Shown piece after piece: positions 9,360 to 21,115 of a stretch of DNA of 64,000 nt. Position 1 is the first letter of the stretch, and each line of letters opens with the position of its first letter. The notes beneath the pieces were generated by a model, which was given only the letters and a program-made list of their open reading frames with translations, ran no database searches and was not told the origin of the DNA. The DNA is from Panicum virgatum. Its lineage: Eukaryota; Streptophyta; Magnoliopsida; Poales; Poaceae. The translations under genes and the position numbers were made by a program. Where the stretch lies: contig NC_053139.1 in assembly GCF_016808335.1 (NCBI RefSeq), forward strand, positions 35,423,954 to 35,487,953, read 5' to 3'.

Positions 9360-12300
9360 TTACATATATACGCGTATATTGTCATATTTGCTGTGATTGT
9401 CAATATTAGATATTCCATCATAGTAGAATTCACCTTTTGGATCGAGGACTTGCTCAACAATAAATTCGGAGAATTGTTCTTGAATCGCCATAATCTTTTC
9501 CTCCGGTATGAGTTTATCGCGCATCTCCTCGACCTATGGAAAAAGGGGATAATTAATTTCGACTAATTAAAATATGAGTTCAAATATTAACAAGTTTTTT
9601 ACTTACTTCCTCCTCCCAATCTGTCCAGCCCTTTGGAGGACCTACCAGACCATGGATGTTCTCGCATACATAGTATGCGCACAATACAGTGCCCTGTTTC
9701 TGCCTCATACACTTTAAGAGAGAAGAAATTATCAGGTATTTACATGAATATATAATAAAACTAATGAATCGTGCAACGAATCATCCAAGTGCGTACCGGG
9801 AAATCTGTCTTGATTTTCAATTCCTTGTCAAATTTGCCTGGATGATTTTTAGCGAATTCTTTCCAAATCCTGTGCATGATTAGAACAATTATAGTCAAGT
9901 AACAAAGTGATTCAAATTATCGGTCATCGACGGAGTAGTGGTAGAATTACTTTTTCATCATGTTAAAAAGATTTTCGTATTGTTCTGGAGGTCTCCTCAA
10001 TGAGTCCATAACCACGAGTAGGCTCTTCTCGGGAATTATGACAATTAGGACCCAGTGTGCAAGATTATACGGAGGCAGTTCTTGGTAGTTAAGGTTTAAA
10101 CAATTCGATTACAGAATAGAAAGAGTTAGACGAAAGGAATCACTCACGCAAAGTTGTAAGGAAACAATATCATTTGCTTGTTGTGATGAACGCTTATGTA
10201 CTTGAAGAAGTTTTGGAATATCTCATCGGAATTGTCACGTAGAAGCCTCCAATTACAAGTAATTGGGTCGATGAAGCCGAGGTGAGAGTATCCCTTTCTT
10301 CTGCAAGTATGTATCTCCATTCTACATGATACCAAATAAATCAAGAGATCAGTATGTTGAGATCATGCAAAACAATACGTAAGGAGAGTAAAATACTTAC
10401 AGAACCCACAAGCCGACCATAGAGATGTCGAGGGCCTCCTGATGGAATAGTTGGTAAATTTCTTCCCAGTTTATCCATATAATGGCCTCCCCCCATAAGA
10501 AATCGTCATCTTTAATCATTGCGCCCTGCATGAAGATGCAATCGACCATCGCACGCATGTAGTGCTGGTGCAGCTTATACATTTGCATTGGAAGCACATA
10601 CACTACTTCGGGGGGTACAAGAGTTTTGCCGATCTCAAACGTCCATTTGACGACCACATCAGCCTTTGGAATATCTTCTCCCCCTGCAATCTGAGCCGCC
10701 GTCAGGTTTGATTCTTTCAAAAATGTAACAAAGTCTTGTTCTTGCGTCGTCTGTCCCACTACGAGAGGCTCTATTGATTGTTTCTTTTGGGCTCCAAGCT
10801 GTGGAACGTCGGACGACGACAACTTTGATTGTCTCTTCTTTTTCTCAGTAGTTTTGATAATTGTGCGTTCGTAGTCTGAAGGGGGGTCTCTCGGAATGAA
10901 TTTTCTCTTATTTGCTTCGCACATTCCCTTAAAAAATTTCAAATCTATCAGATTTATCACTTTCTCGGGCTCCGGCTTCGGCTTGAAGTGCTCTTTAACT
11001 CTTTCTTGAGTTATCCGATCGCATTCTTCAAGGCTCATGTCCCAGGGTTTAATAGGAGCCTCCTTGGTTTTCTTCTCCTTTTCCTTCTTCTTTGGAGGCT
11101 CCTTAGCCGGTGCAGCTACCTTCTTTGCCGGCGGCCGTTTCTGCTTCTTTGCCGGCAGCGGAGGGGGTGACCATGGAGGCGACGGTGACGCTTGAGTGTT
11201 CATCGGCGCATGAGATGATGGTGATGGAGAATGTGCCGGTGAACCTTGCCGAGACAGTGCTGCCCTTGGGGAGTTTTGCGGAGATGCCGGTCTTGGAGAG
11301 GCATGCTGAGATGCCGGTCTTGGTGTTTGATCATCCGACTTTAGGACAATGTAGCTCTTATCCCATAGGATGTAGCCATGAATTGCTTCTGCTAGTGTCC
11401 TCTCCCCATCGCCTCTAGGAATATCAAGCTCGAGCGTCTCCCAACCCTGGCACACCTGCTCCACGCCAACTCTTGTGTACCTAGGCGGAATTTGCTGCCC
11501 ATGGTACACGTCGCCTGGTTGGGTAGGCATGGCGGTACCGTACGCAACAGTGAACATTAAGTTCTTAACGGCAGTCTGCAGGTCACAAGGTGTCCGCTGG
11601 GTGATCTCATCCACTGGAAATCGCTACGGGGCCGACGCTTCAACTGCGGCCTAGATCCCCGTTGGCTCGGCGACGGCGACGTCTGTGGAAGCGCAGCTGC
11701 TTTTCCGCTGAGACAGGTGATCGGCTGCGACTTTAGGCTCTGGAGGCACCGTTTGTGCTTGCTGTTGCTGGCTCATTGCTATGGCCACTTGGCGTTGAAC
11801 CTCTTCCTCCAATCTTTGATCGTGTGACATGAGCCGTTCCTCTAGCCTTTTTAAGTGCTCCCGCTCATCATTCTTTCTTCTTTGCCGGCTTCTATATGAT
11901 TCAATGTAATCCCTGAACCCAAACTTCCACGGAACCACGCCTTTGCCTCTTGTGCGGCCCGGATGCTCTGGATTCCCAAGGGCGTAAGTCAGCTCGTCCC
12001 TCTCTCTATCCAGCTGGAATGTTCCCTCGGCCGCTGCTTGTATGGCCTCCTGTAGTCTCCGGGCTGCTCGCTGGATGTTTGGCCCATAGATGCAGTCACC
12101 AGTCAATGGGTCCAAGCTTCCCCCGTGACCATAAAACCAGGTCCTTGACCTTTCAGGCAAGTTCATTGTCGCAGGTTGGATGCCTCTGTCAAGCAGATCC
12201 TACTCCATCTTCTCCCATTTGGGTTTTGCAAGCTTGTAGCCTCCTTGGCCTAGAGTGTGATGGTACACTTTCTTCGAGGCGTTGTCTTTGGCCTTCTGCA

Positions 12301-13047
12301 CCTTCTGAAGCCCAAGCTCTGAAGACTTGTATTCCACAAATGCATCCCAGTGACCCCTGAGCTTTTCGAGCTCGCCAGTAAATACGGGTGTGGTCCCGGT
12401 CATGATATATTTCTTCGTCAAAATTTTCTTGAATGATTGCAGCTGTTCGGCCATCTTACTCAGGGTCCAGCGCTTGCATATCTCTTCAGATTTAGCTAGA
12501 ACCGTGATGTTTTTCTTAAGCTCCCGCCAGCACCATTCTTTTTCTCTTTCGGGTACCGCATCCCGTTCTCCGCTTGGATTGGAAGCTTTCCAGAGCCTGA
12601 AGCTGATCGGGATGTGGTCCCTAACAATACATCCGGATTATCTTATGAATTTTTTGGCGGCAGCTTCTGGAGTGATCGGTTCGCCATCTGGACCAACTTC
12701 CGTTATAATGAACCGCCCTTCCAGTTTTTTTGTTGGGCCTCGCTTCGTCTTTTTCTGCTGCGACGATGATCCAGACGGCTATAAAAAACATTCATAGTAT
12801 TCATATAGATTCAGATGAAAATATGATTGTCACTACAAATAAGTATAGTTGTGATATGTACATTAGCATTTTGTTCAGCAGCAGCGTCATCCTGAATAGA
12901 TGGTGGCTCAATTACATCACCGGACATATTCAAATATATGTCGGTATTGCTGCCATCATCAGCTTGTTCAGGGACATCTCCTTGACCTTCGCCAATCATA
13001 TTCAACAGGAACTGTTCGTCTTCCGCGTCTGTGTGTCGCGGGTCCAT
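9360..13047 (-). pseudogene. CACTA second gene: TNP1-like protein with C48 (Ulp1-type) protease domain
   Basis: Exon 1 (13047-12862) starts MDPRHTDAEDEQFLL. Exon 2 (12778-10401) is one frame of about 790 codons: a basic TNP1-like region (EKEWCWRELKK, WEKME, RSRTWFYGHGG), a Q-rich segment, then a Pro/Lys-rich linker (about 11330-11050). Exon 3 (10321-10148) and further exons to 9360 encode a cysteine protease domain: His in NLAHWVLIVI (codon 10056-10054), Asp in VVMDSLRR (about 10005), Gln in RQKQGT (about 9694) and Cys in VLCAYYVC (9681-9679). This His-Asp-Gln-Cys order is that of C48/Ulp1 SUMO proteases, common in plant CACTA and MULE elements; role in transposition unknown. Exon 2 has four in-frame stops (12640-12638, 12202-12200, 11653-11651, 11626-11624), each where a glutamine codon is likely ancestral. 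Exon 4 borders are uncertain. Confidence 0.85.
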
Positions 13048-13119
13048 CGTAACTAAAATATGAATACAAATAAAACCCTTAAAAAAATTCTCTAAATAAT
13101 CCACATATTTGCGAGCATT

Positions 13120-13460
13120 TGACTAAGTACCGATCGATGGATGAGGTTGAGAAATATTCTCTAAGTAATTCAAGAAATATAAAAGAAATATTCTATTGAT
13201 AATTTCACTAAGTATCGATCGATGGATGAGGTCGAGAAATATTCTCTAAGTAATTCAAAAAATATACACAAAATATTCTATCTATAATTTCACTAAGTAT
13301 CGACTGTGAAATATTCTAGATGGTTTTTTCACTAAGTACCGATCGATGGACGAGGTCGAGTAATATTCTCTAAGTAATTCAAGAAATAAACTTGAAATCA
13401 TCTATATATGAAATATTCTAGACGGTTTTTTTCACTAAGTAACGATCGATGGATGAAGTC
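13120..13460. repeat. Degenerate tandem repeat upstream of the TNP1-like gene
   Basis: Four copies of a phrase reading TTCACTAAGTACCGATCGATGG, GATGAGGTCGAGAAATATTC, TCTAAGTAATTCAAGAAATA, with the CGATCGATGG core near 13130, 13217, 13345 and 13444. It lies directly upstream of the gene's first exon, so promoter or transposase-binding roles are possible. Confidence 0.7.
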
Positions 13461-13829
13461 AAGAAATATTCTCTAAGTAATTCAAGAAATATACATGAAA
13501 TATTTAAAAGAAATTTAAACTCACTTTACACGTACATACATACATACATTCAAACATTTCGAGAATTTGTAAATATACCTTTATTTACACAACAAATTAT
13601 GATTTCACTCTAAACAACAAATTATGATTTCACTCTAAATAACATGAACTCTAAATAATATAATTTCAAAAGTAATTAACACCCTATTTGTCATCAAAAT
13701 TAAACAAATTAACAAATAATATATATTTTACAACATAATTTCTAAACAAATAATCCATATTTTCAAATTTAAACAAATAATTCATATTTAAACTAATTTC
13801 TAAACAAATTTAAACAAATAATTGGGCTC

Positions 13830-14640
13830 GCACAGGCGACGGCGGGGCGAGCCGGAGGACGCGGGGCTCTGGTCGGCGGCGTGAGGTCGGCGGCGCTCGG
13901 GGATGTTGTGCTCGCGCGGCAGGGTCCGGGCCGGGATGGCGGACGTTAGGAGTTCTCTGCAAATTTTTCAGATTTAATGGATAACTTTACAGGTTATGAA
14001 AAATAACACAAGTTATTAAGGCATAAAGCATAACTAATTTTTAAAAACAGTTATACTGCACTTCAAGTGTTCACATTTTTCTAGCAATCATAACTAGTTG
14101 TTTATAGGCTCTGGTAAAAATAAGGAATTTTTCCTAGCACAGAAATTATTTTTCTTGATTTAGTTCAATTACTTAAACCATTAATTAGTTTAACTAGTTT
14201 GGGTCCACTAAAAATCATCAAACTTTTTCTGTGGCCTATAAGCAACACAACTAACATGCTGTAAAAGTTTCAAGTGCATACATGACATATTGACAGAGAT
14301 ATAAATAGATCTACACTATTAGGCATAAAACAAAAACTAAATAAAAACTTTATCTAGAGGGTAACATTGGGTCTCAAACATTTACAGAGAGTTAAAATTT
14401 GCATGTACAAGCTACTACCCAAAAGATAAGGCTGGTCAAAGCTTCTAGCGAGAGATCTAATTAAACCCCTATTTTTCTTGCTTTTAAGCTAGAGCTAAAA
14501 ATAGAGGTCAAATGAAAAAGTTTTTGGAAGAAAAGTTGTAGATCTACTCATAAAGAACTCAAAACATTTGTATTTGTATTTTTCTTATTTTTCTACGAAT
14601 TTCTATCTTTTTTCAAAGTTCACTGGATTTAAAACAAAAC
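13830..14640 (-). mobile_element. Gypsy-LTR-like fragment captured in the CACTA element
   Basis: Read on the - strand it resembles the Tekay-type LTR interior at about 34440-35300: a shared stretch CGTAGAAAAATAAGAAAAAT, followed by similar AT-rich phrases, with a GC-rich block (13830-13950) at one end. No LTR termini, so it is a fragment or a shared ancestral sequence. Alignment to the + strand copy would settle this. Confidence 0.4.
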
Positions 14641-14969
14641 TTAAAGGAAGTTTTATTAGCAAATGGGAGCACGCGCCGGAGCTGCTGCTCACGTGATGGG
14701 AGCATGCTCGCCGGGGGCGTGGGAGAAGGTGTCGAGGGGACTCAGGAGATCGAGCTCTACCTTTGGGTAGTCGCGGCATGGGCTGGGATGGCCTGTAGCG
14801 GCGGGTCGACGGCGAGCAGGGGATGGCGGCGAGGGCATTACGGCGGCGGCGGTGTTCCGGCGGGTCTCCGGTGGGTTGGTCGGGTGCTCGGGGACGGCAG
14901 CGGCACCAGGCGCAGATGAGAAACCAAGTGTTAGGGGGAAGGGCGAAGGAGGAAGGAATATATGGGGGG
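14640..14969. other. GC-rich CACTA interior next to the internal array
   Basis: GC-rich, with G-runs and a small shadow reading frame. Its position beside an end-repeat array matches that of the sequence just inside the right end (20640-20820), so it may be a former transposon end region. Confidence 0.4.
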
Positions 14970-15175
14970 GGCTTTTGTCCCGAGTGAAGCCACCACCCGG
15001 GACAAAAGGCCCTTTTGTCCCGGGTGAATCAACGACCCGGGACAAAAGGGCCTTTTGTCCCGGGTGGTGGCTTCACCCGGGACAAAAAGGTGTTTTTGGG
15101 TGGGCCGGGAAAATTCCCAGCCTGCGGCCCACCTTTAGTCCCGGGTGGATCTACCACCCGGGACAAAAGGGGTCC
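14970..15175. repeat. Third, internal array of CACTA end repeats
   Basis: CTTTTGTCCCGGGTG and its complement CACCCGGGACAAAAGG alternate at least eight times, the same design as both terminal arrays but with CCCGGGT rather than CCCGGTT. It lies 6 kb from either end, and no CACTA terminus adjoins it. Confidence 0.85.
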
Positions 15176-15810
15176 GTTTTCCCTCGTTTCCCGCCTAATC
15201 TTATGTTTGTTTTTGTTTCTTTTTAATTCTCTTTTAAAATTGGCTTTCATTTGTTAATTCAGTTAATAAAATTATGATTCCCAAAATTATGGAACAAAAT
15301 TTCTTATCTCTATATAAACTTGATACACGCAACAAAAATAATTAATTTTCATTCAAGTGATTGGGTCAATGAAATATCTAACTTTTTTGAAATCATATTT
15401 TTTATTTTGACCATGCAAAAAAATATTAGGTGAACAAATTTTTTCAAATTGTTGCTTTTCGACAGAAAGTGGATTCTATCACGATATTAACATTTAAAAA
15501 GTGAATTTTAGATAAAATTAAGCAATTTCATGATATTAACGAGTAGTGTATGAGTTTGAGAGATAGTTTGTGTTAGTGAGATTGTGTGTGTTAGTGAGAG
15601 AGTATAGCGTGTTATTGTGAATGTAATTTCATGAAATAAATAAAATTAGTTGAGTAATCCATTATTGAATGAAAATTATAATTGAGTCTGGTAATTAAGT
15701 GAAAAATATATAAAATAATATATATAACACATAAAGTATAAATGTACAGTACATATATAATAAAAGTATTCGAATTGCGATTATGATTTTATACAATAAT
15801 ATAAAATGAT
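15176..15810. other. AT-rich 3' region of the TNP2 gene
   Basis: No frame of note; T-rich on + directly after the array, much like 8873-9000 at the left end. Confidence 0.5.
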
Positions 15811-18800
15811 TCAAGTACATGAAGGATTAGCGGTAACAGACTTTCTCTTCACAAATGTCCCTTGATTATGATCACGGCGCAAGTATGGAGCATCATCATT
15901 GGCTAGCAGGATGCATGGATCAGCATTTACTTCGAAAGGTGGAATGACAACAAAATTATTATATTCTTCTGACAAGTCTGTCTTGTCCTCCACTCCAACG
16001 ATGTTTCTCTTTCCTGATAGAACTATGTGTCGCTTAGGCTCATCCTTTTGCTTGTTTATCCCCTTCTTTGGCTTGCTGGACATGTCCTTAATGTAGAAAA
16101 CCTGAGCGACATCCTGGGCTAGGACAAATGGCTCGTCTCTATACCAAAGATTGTTGAGATCAACTATTGTCATCCCATACTCATCTTTTGTTACCACTCC
16201 TCCAGATAGCTTAACCCATTGGCAACGAAATAGAGGCACCTTGAAATTGGGACCGTAATCCAGCTCCCATATCTCTTCAATGTAGCCATAATATGTGTCT
16301 TTTTTCCATTATTGTCTGTGGCATCCATACGAACACCGTTGTTTTGGTTGGTACTCTTTTTATCTTGGGCTATCGTATAAAATGTGTTTCCATTTATCTC
16401 GTACCCTTGGTATGTTAAAATATTCCAAGATGGTCCCCTAGCCAATAAGAACAGTTGTTCACTTATATCCATGTTATGCATTAGATGCTTCCGCAACCAG
16501 CTGCAGAAAGTGTTCATGTGCTCACGTGTAATCCATGCCTCAGACTTTTCTGGGAAATTGGAGAGCAGAATTTTCTTGTGTTCCTCGATATATGGGTCAA
16601 CCAAGGATGATTGTTGAAGAACCGTATAATGCGCTTTCTTGAATGAGAAACCATCTGTGCAGACATAAGATTTCTTTCCTAATGTACCCTTTCCAGTTAG
16701 TCTCCCCTCATATCGCGATTCAGGGACTCCAATCAGTTTAAGGTCATCAATAAAGTCAACACAAAAGTCAATGACCTCCTTAGTTCCGTAGGCACTGGTG
16801 ATGCTTCCTTCTGGACGAGCTCTATTACGAACACATTTCTTGAGTACCCCCATGAACCTTTCGAATGGGAACATGTTGTGTAGAAATACTGGTCTGAGGA
16901 TATCAATCTCTTTGACAAGGTGCACTAGAAGATGTGTCATGATGTTGAAGAAAGATGGTGGAAATATCAGTTCAAAGCCAACAAGACATTGCACCACATC
17001 ATTTTGCAGTTTTATCAAATTCTCCGGGTCAATTATCTTCTGAGAAACTGCGCTGAGGAAGGCACATATCTTCACGATGGTTAACCGGACGTTATCAGGC
17101 AGAATCCCCCGCAGCACAACCGGAAGAAGTTCGGTCATAAGCACATGGCAGTCATGGGACTTGAGATTTGTAAATTTCTTCTCTGCCAAATTTAAAATTC
17201 CTTTTATATTGGATGAGTATCCAGATGGAACCTTTATACTGCTCAAGCAGTCAAACATGGTTTCTTTCTCTTCCTTGCTAAGAGTATAGCTGGCAGGACT
17301 TAAGTATTATCGTCCATTATCTCGCTGTTGTGGATGTAAGGCATCTCGTTCTTCCATACGTTGCAATTCTTGACGTGCTTCTACTGTATCTTTTGTCTTT
17401 CCGTACACTCCCAAGAATGCTATCAGGTTGACGCAAAAATTCTTCGTGAGGTGCATCACATCAATTGCATGATGAACATCTAAGACTTCCCAATATGGTA
17501 GCTCCCAAAATATAGATTTCTTCTTCCACATGGACGCCATTCCGTTTTTGTTCGGAACAGGTTGGCTACCAGATCCCTTTCCAAAAATAACTTCTAGATC
17601 TTTTACCATGTTGAAGACATCTTTACCACTACAGTGCATCGGTTTTGTTCGGTGGTCCGCTTGGCCTTTGAAATGTTTGCCCTTCTTTCGTACCGCATGC
17701 CTGATGGGAAGAAACCGACGATGACCCATGTATACAACCTTCTTACAGTGAGTCAACCATATATTATAGGTATCATCTAAACAGTGTGTGCATGCTTTGT
17801 ATCCCTTGTTCGAATGTCCTGACAAGTTACTAAGAGCAGGCCAGTCATTGATCGTTACGAACAGCAATGCTCGTAGGTTGAAGTTTTCCTGTTTATATTC
17901 ATCCCACATCCGTACACCTTCATCGCCCCAGAGCAATAAGAGTTCTTCGACCAATGGTCTTAGATACACATCAATGTCATTTCCGGGCTGCTTTGGACCC
18001 GGGATAAGCACTGGCATCATGATGAACTTTCGTTTCATGCAGAGCCATGGTGGAAGATTGTATAGACAAAGAGTCACAGGCCAAGTGCTATGACCACTGC
18101 TCATCTCACCAAAAGGATTCATGCCATCTGTACTCAAACCGAACCTTATGTTTCTCGCATCCAAATCAAATTAAGGGTACGTTCTATCTATTTTTCTCCA
18201 CTGCGACCCGTCAGCGGGGTGTCTCAACATCGAGTCTTTCTTGCGTTCCTCTTTGTGCCATCGCATCAACTTAGCATTATCTTTATTTCTAAACACACGC
18301 TTCAAACGTGGTATTATAGGCGAATACCACATGACCTTCGCAGGAACTCTCTTCCGGGGAGGCTCCCCCTCGACATCTCCAGGATCATCTTTTCTAATCT
18401 TGTAACGCAATGCACTGCATACGGGACATGCATCCAAATTCTCGTACTCGCCTCGGTAGAGGATGCAGTCGTTGGGGCATGCATGTATCTTTTGCACTTC
18501 CAGTGCTAAAGGGCAAACAAGTTGTTTGGCTTCATATGTTGTGGCTGGCAATTCATTGTCCTTAGGAAGCATTTTTTTAACAAGTTTGAGTAATTCACCA
18601 AATCCCTTGTCGGATACACCATTTGTCGCCTTCCATTGCAGCAACTCCAAGATGGTGCCAAGTTTCTTCAATCTATTTTGACAATCTGGGTACAACAACT
18701 TATGGTGGTCCTCTATCAACTTCTGGAACTTCAACCTCTCTGTTTCACTCTCACAGTCTGCCTGCACATTGTGCAATGCCTGCCCCAGATCGTCGCTGGG

Positions 18801-19163
18801 ATCATTTTCTGCTACATCTACTTCGGGCTCTTCCATGGGAATATCGTCATCGAATGCACCGATTACAGCATTCCCGGGAAAGTGGTCATCAAAATCATCT
18901 TCTTCATTGTCTTTCATGGTAACCCCCTGTTCTCCGTGCTTCGTCCAACAAACATACTTCTCCATGAAACCATTTGCGAAAATGTGGCTGTGTAGGATTC
19001 TTGAATATGAGTAATCCTTGTTATTGTTGCAATGAACACACGGGCAGCACATAAAACCATTCTGCTTGTTTGCCTCAGCCACAGACAAAAAATAATGCAG
19101 GCCATCAATGAATTCTTTCGAACGTCGGTCAGCATTGTACATCCATTGCCGGTCCATCTGCAT
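15811..19163 (-). pseudogene. CACTA TNP2-type transposase gene
   Basis: Nearly continuous reading frame of about 1100 codons, from MQMDRQWMYNADRR at 19163. Regions in order: Transpos_assoc-like N-terminus with CCPCVHC (about residues 40-46); a zinc-finger-like CPNDCILYRGE and CPVC region; the Transposase_21 core (NIRFGLSTDGMNPFGEMSS, YNLPPWLCMKRKF, GPKQPGNDIDVYL); then DUF4218-like (HDCHVLMTELLPVVLR, PFERFMGVLK) and a DUF4216-like end (VPLFRCQWVK and YGMTIVDLNN, split by the frameshift). This family binds the element ends and cuts and rejoins DNA. Lesions: in-frame stops at 18173-18171 (where GAA is likely ancestral) and 17309-17307, and a one-base loss in the A-run at 16305-16300 that shifts the frame between GKK and DTYYGY. 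Otherwise well kept, so inactivation looks recent. Confidence 0.9.
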
Positions 19164-19379
19164 TTTAAATAAATCGATTTGAATTCTTTACACGTATCGA
19201 ATAAATAAAATATATCAAACCTAAATTAAACTAAATGTAACATAACATGAATAATTAAAAGATATGCAATATCCATCATACATCTTGATTAATTAAAAGG
19301 AGTACTTAATCCATTACAGAACTTAACAAATGAGTATTATACATGAAACTTAAAAATTCGTTCAACAACACATAGGTTT

Positions 19380-19688
19380 TCAACCGTTCTTGCGTTGGAA
19401 CGCAGAATGCTCTAACTGATTTCTTGCTGGTGCAGAAGAAGATGGTGGAGCTGAAACCTCCGAGTTTGGTGGTGACGAACCGTAACGCCGCAATAAATCC
19501 TCAAGATCAAACGGAGGTTCCTCGCCCCTTGCCATGCATTCTCTATATTCTTTTTCCAAATAACGGAGCGCTGCCCTATGAAAAGCACTAGGTTTTTTGG
19601 ACCGACGACCTACTCGAGTTGTGCCCTTCTCTCCAGAAGGACAACGATCACCCCCACCGGCGCCACTCTCTCCAGCTGCTGAAGCCAT
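19380..19688 (-). CDS. Small ORF upstream of TNP2 inside the CACTA element (102 residues)
   Basis: Intact frame from MASAAGESGAGGGDR to QRKNG. It has a low-complexity Gly/Ser/Ala start, a basic patch (RVGRRSKKPSAF), a central helix-like stretch (ALRYLEKEYRECMARGEE) and a Ser/Pro-rich tail. No family recognised. It lies 216 bases upstream of the TNP2 start on the same strand, so it may be an accessory protein or part of an upstream leader exon. Confidence 0.4.
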   Translation of the reverse strand: MASAAGESGAGGGDRCPSGEKGTTRVGRRSKKPSAFHRAALRYLEKEYRECMARGEEPPFDLEDLLRRYGSSPPNSEVSAPPSSSAPARNQLEHSAFQRKNG

Positions 19689-20001
19689 ATTTTACTGAAA
19701 AATACCTTTATTTTCCATAAAATTATAAATTCTTACCATTACAATGCAAAAATTATTTACTATTACAATTACAATGATCAGATTAATAACTCTTGCAAAT
19801 AACAATGAAATCATATAAAAAAGACGAAATGTATCATTAATCCTCAAGAAATCTCTAATTAATTGAAAGAATTCTCTATATCTTCTAATTACTTTGACAC
19901 CCTTCAGTTCCAGGAGTACACTCTTTTCAATATCCAGAAACCCTCTAGAAGAAAAATAAACCTTTATTTCTGAAAATGTATATGTCAGTAACCTCAACCC
20001 T

Positions 20002-20272
20002 GCGGTGATGACACTGCCTTTCGGGGGGACACGGTGCGGTACAAGGATGTCACCAATCGGCCAGTCGCAGCACCAACATTTACGATTAATTGGCACAGCA
20101 CTTGGCACAGGCAGCATGCTCGTTCATATTCTCTCAGTACAACAACGGTCATGCTGACTGCGTCAAATGCTGTCTTCTTATCAATCGGAAGTGCTGGTGA
20201 TGCGACCAACCGATTCGCGACGTGCTTATAGCACATTGTGTATTCCCGAAAGGTAGTGCCATCACCGTTGGA
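20002..20272. repeat. 270-bp imperfect inverted repeat (foldback) in the CACTA element
   Basis: The left arm (about 20003-20100) begins CGGTGATGACACTGCC TTTC, and the complement of the right arm (about 20170-20270) begins CGGTGATGGCACTACC TTTC. Similarity continues through AATCGG, GTCGCA and CACCA for roughly 95 bases at about two thirds identity. Transcribed, it would fold into a long hairpin. It lies between the TNP2 upstream region and the right end. Confidence 0.65.
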
Positions 20273-20819
20273 TGGAGATTAACGACGTATACTTGTTTCG
20301 AAATAAAGATTTTTTTAGCTTCTAGATGGTTTCAATGTGAGCCTGAATAAATACATCACTAGAGTGTCAAAATAATCCATTTGTAATACAAAAATTCTAA
20401 TATACTCATTTCATTAATTCATTCATGAATACAAAAATCAACTATCCACAATATGGTCATGTATACAAGTACATCACATGAAGTGTCTACACTCATTCTA
20501 AAAATTTCTACTATCCACATACTCATCTAAATCTAAAAGAAAATCACACCTACATATGCAATCTAGCTAAATGTCCAAGAAATGAGCTAGCTACACATTT
20601 TCTCTATTTCTAAAGCATGAAATGAGCTATACAAGCCAAGGAAGAAGAGAAAAACAAGCCCCAAACCTTTAGCACCGATGGATGGACGGGGAATCAAAGA
20701 TCTTCACAAATGTGGTGAAGAAATGAGCAAGAACTCCTCTCTTCCGAGCCGAGAATAGTAAGAAATAAGTGAGCTGAATGGCTCGGGCGGGGGGAGAGGG
20801 AAGGGGATAAGGGGGTCAA
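20273..20819. other. CACTA interior next to the right array
   Basis: AT-rich, then G-rich from about 20780. No gene; probably the promoter side of the - strand genes. Confidence 0.45.
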
Positions 20820-21112
20820 GGCCTTTTGTCCCGGTTGGAGACACCAACCGGGACAAAAAGGGTGCCTTTGGTCCAGGTTGGTGGTTCCAACTGGGACAAA
20901 AGGGTACGCGGGTCTTTTGTCCCGGTTGGATCCACCAACCGGGACAAAAGGGGGGCCTTTTGTCCCGGTTGGTGGATCCAACTGGGACAAAAGTCCCCTG
21001 TCCCCTGCTGGCCCAGTTTGCCGTTGGACCCGGGACAAAAGTCACCTATTGTCCCGGGCCCAAAGGCTGCTGGGACAAATAACCTGGAACAAAGGCCTAT
21101 TCTGTAGTAGTG
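20820..21112. repeat. CACTA right TIR and subterminal array
   Basis: At least six TTTGTCCCGG/CCGGGACAAA units in hairpin pairs, ending in the terminal CTATTCTGTAGTAGTG. The last 45 bases are almost the same as those of the small CACTA element ending at 45701. Confidence 0.9.
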
Positions 21113-21115
21113 TAT

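Larger units (their letters stand above)
8676..21112 (-). mobile_element. Complete 12.4-kb CACTA (En/Spm) transposon
   Basis: Left end CACTACTACAAAAACG at 8676; right end is the complement of CACTACTACAGAATAG at 21112. Both are bordered by TAT (8673-8675 and 21113-21115), the 3-base target duplication expected for CACTA. Subterminal arrays built on CTTTTGTCCCGGTTGG and its complement lie inside both ends. It carries a TNP2-type transposase gene (15811-19163) and a TNP1-like gene with a C48 protease domain (9360-13047), both on the - strand. Extra internal features are a third array of end repeats (14970-15175), a Gypsy-LTR-like piece (13830-14640) and a foldback (20002-20272). Both genes have disabling mutations, so the copy is probably no longer self-sufficient, although its ends are intact. 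Confidence 0.93.

Noticed and set aside
20694..21045. Overlapping frames with repeated FVPV/RDKR words
   Set aside because: These are translations of the CCGGGACAAAAG subterminal repeats, not proteins. The same holds for frames at 8638-8970, 14852-15250 and 45277-45705.
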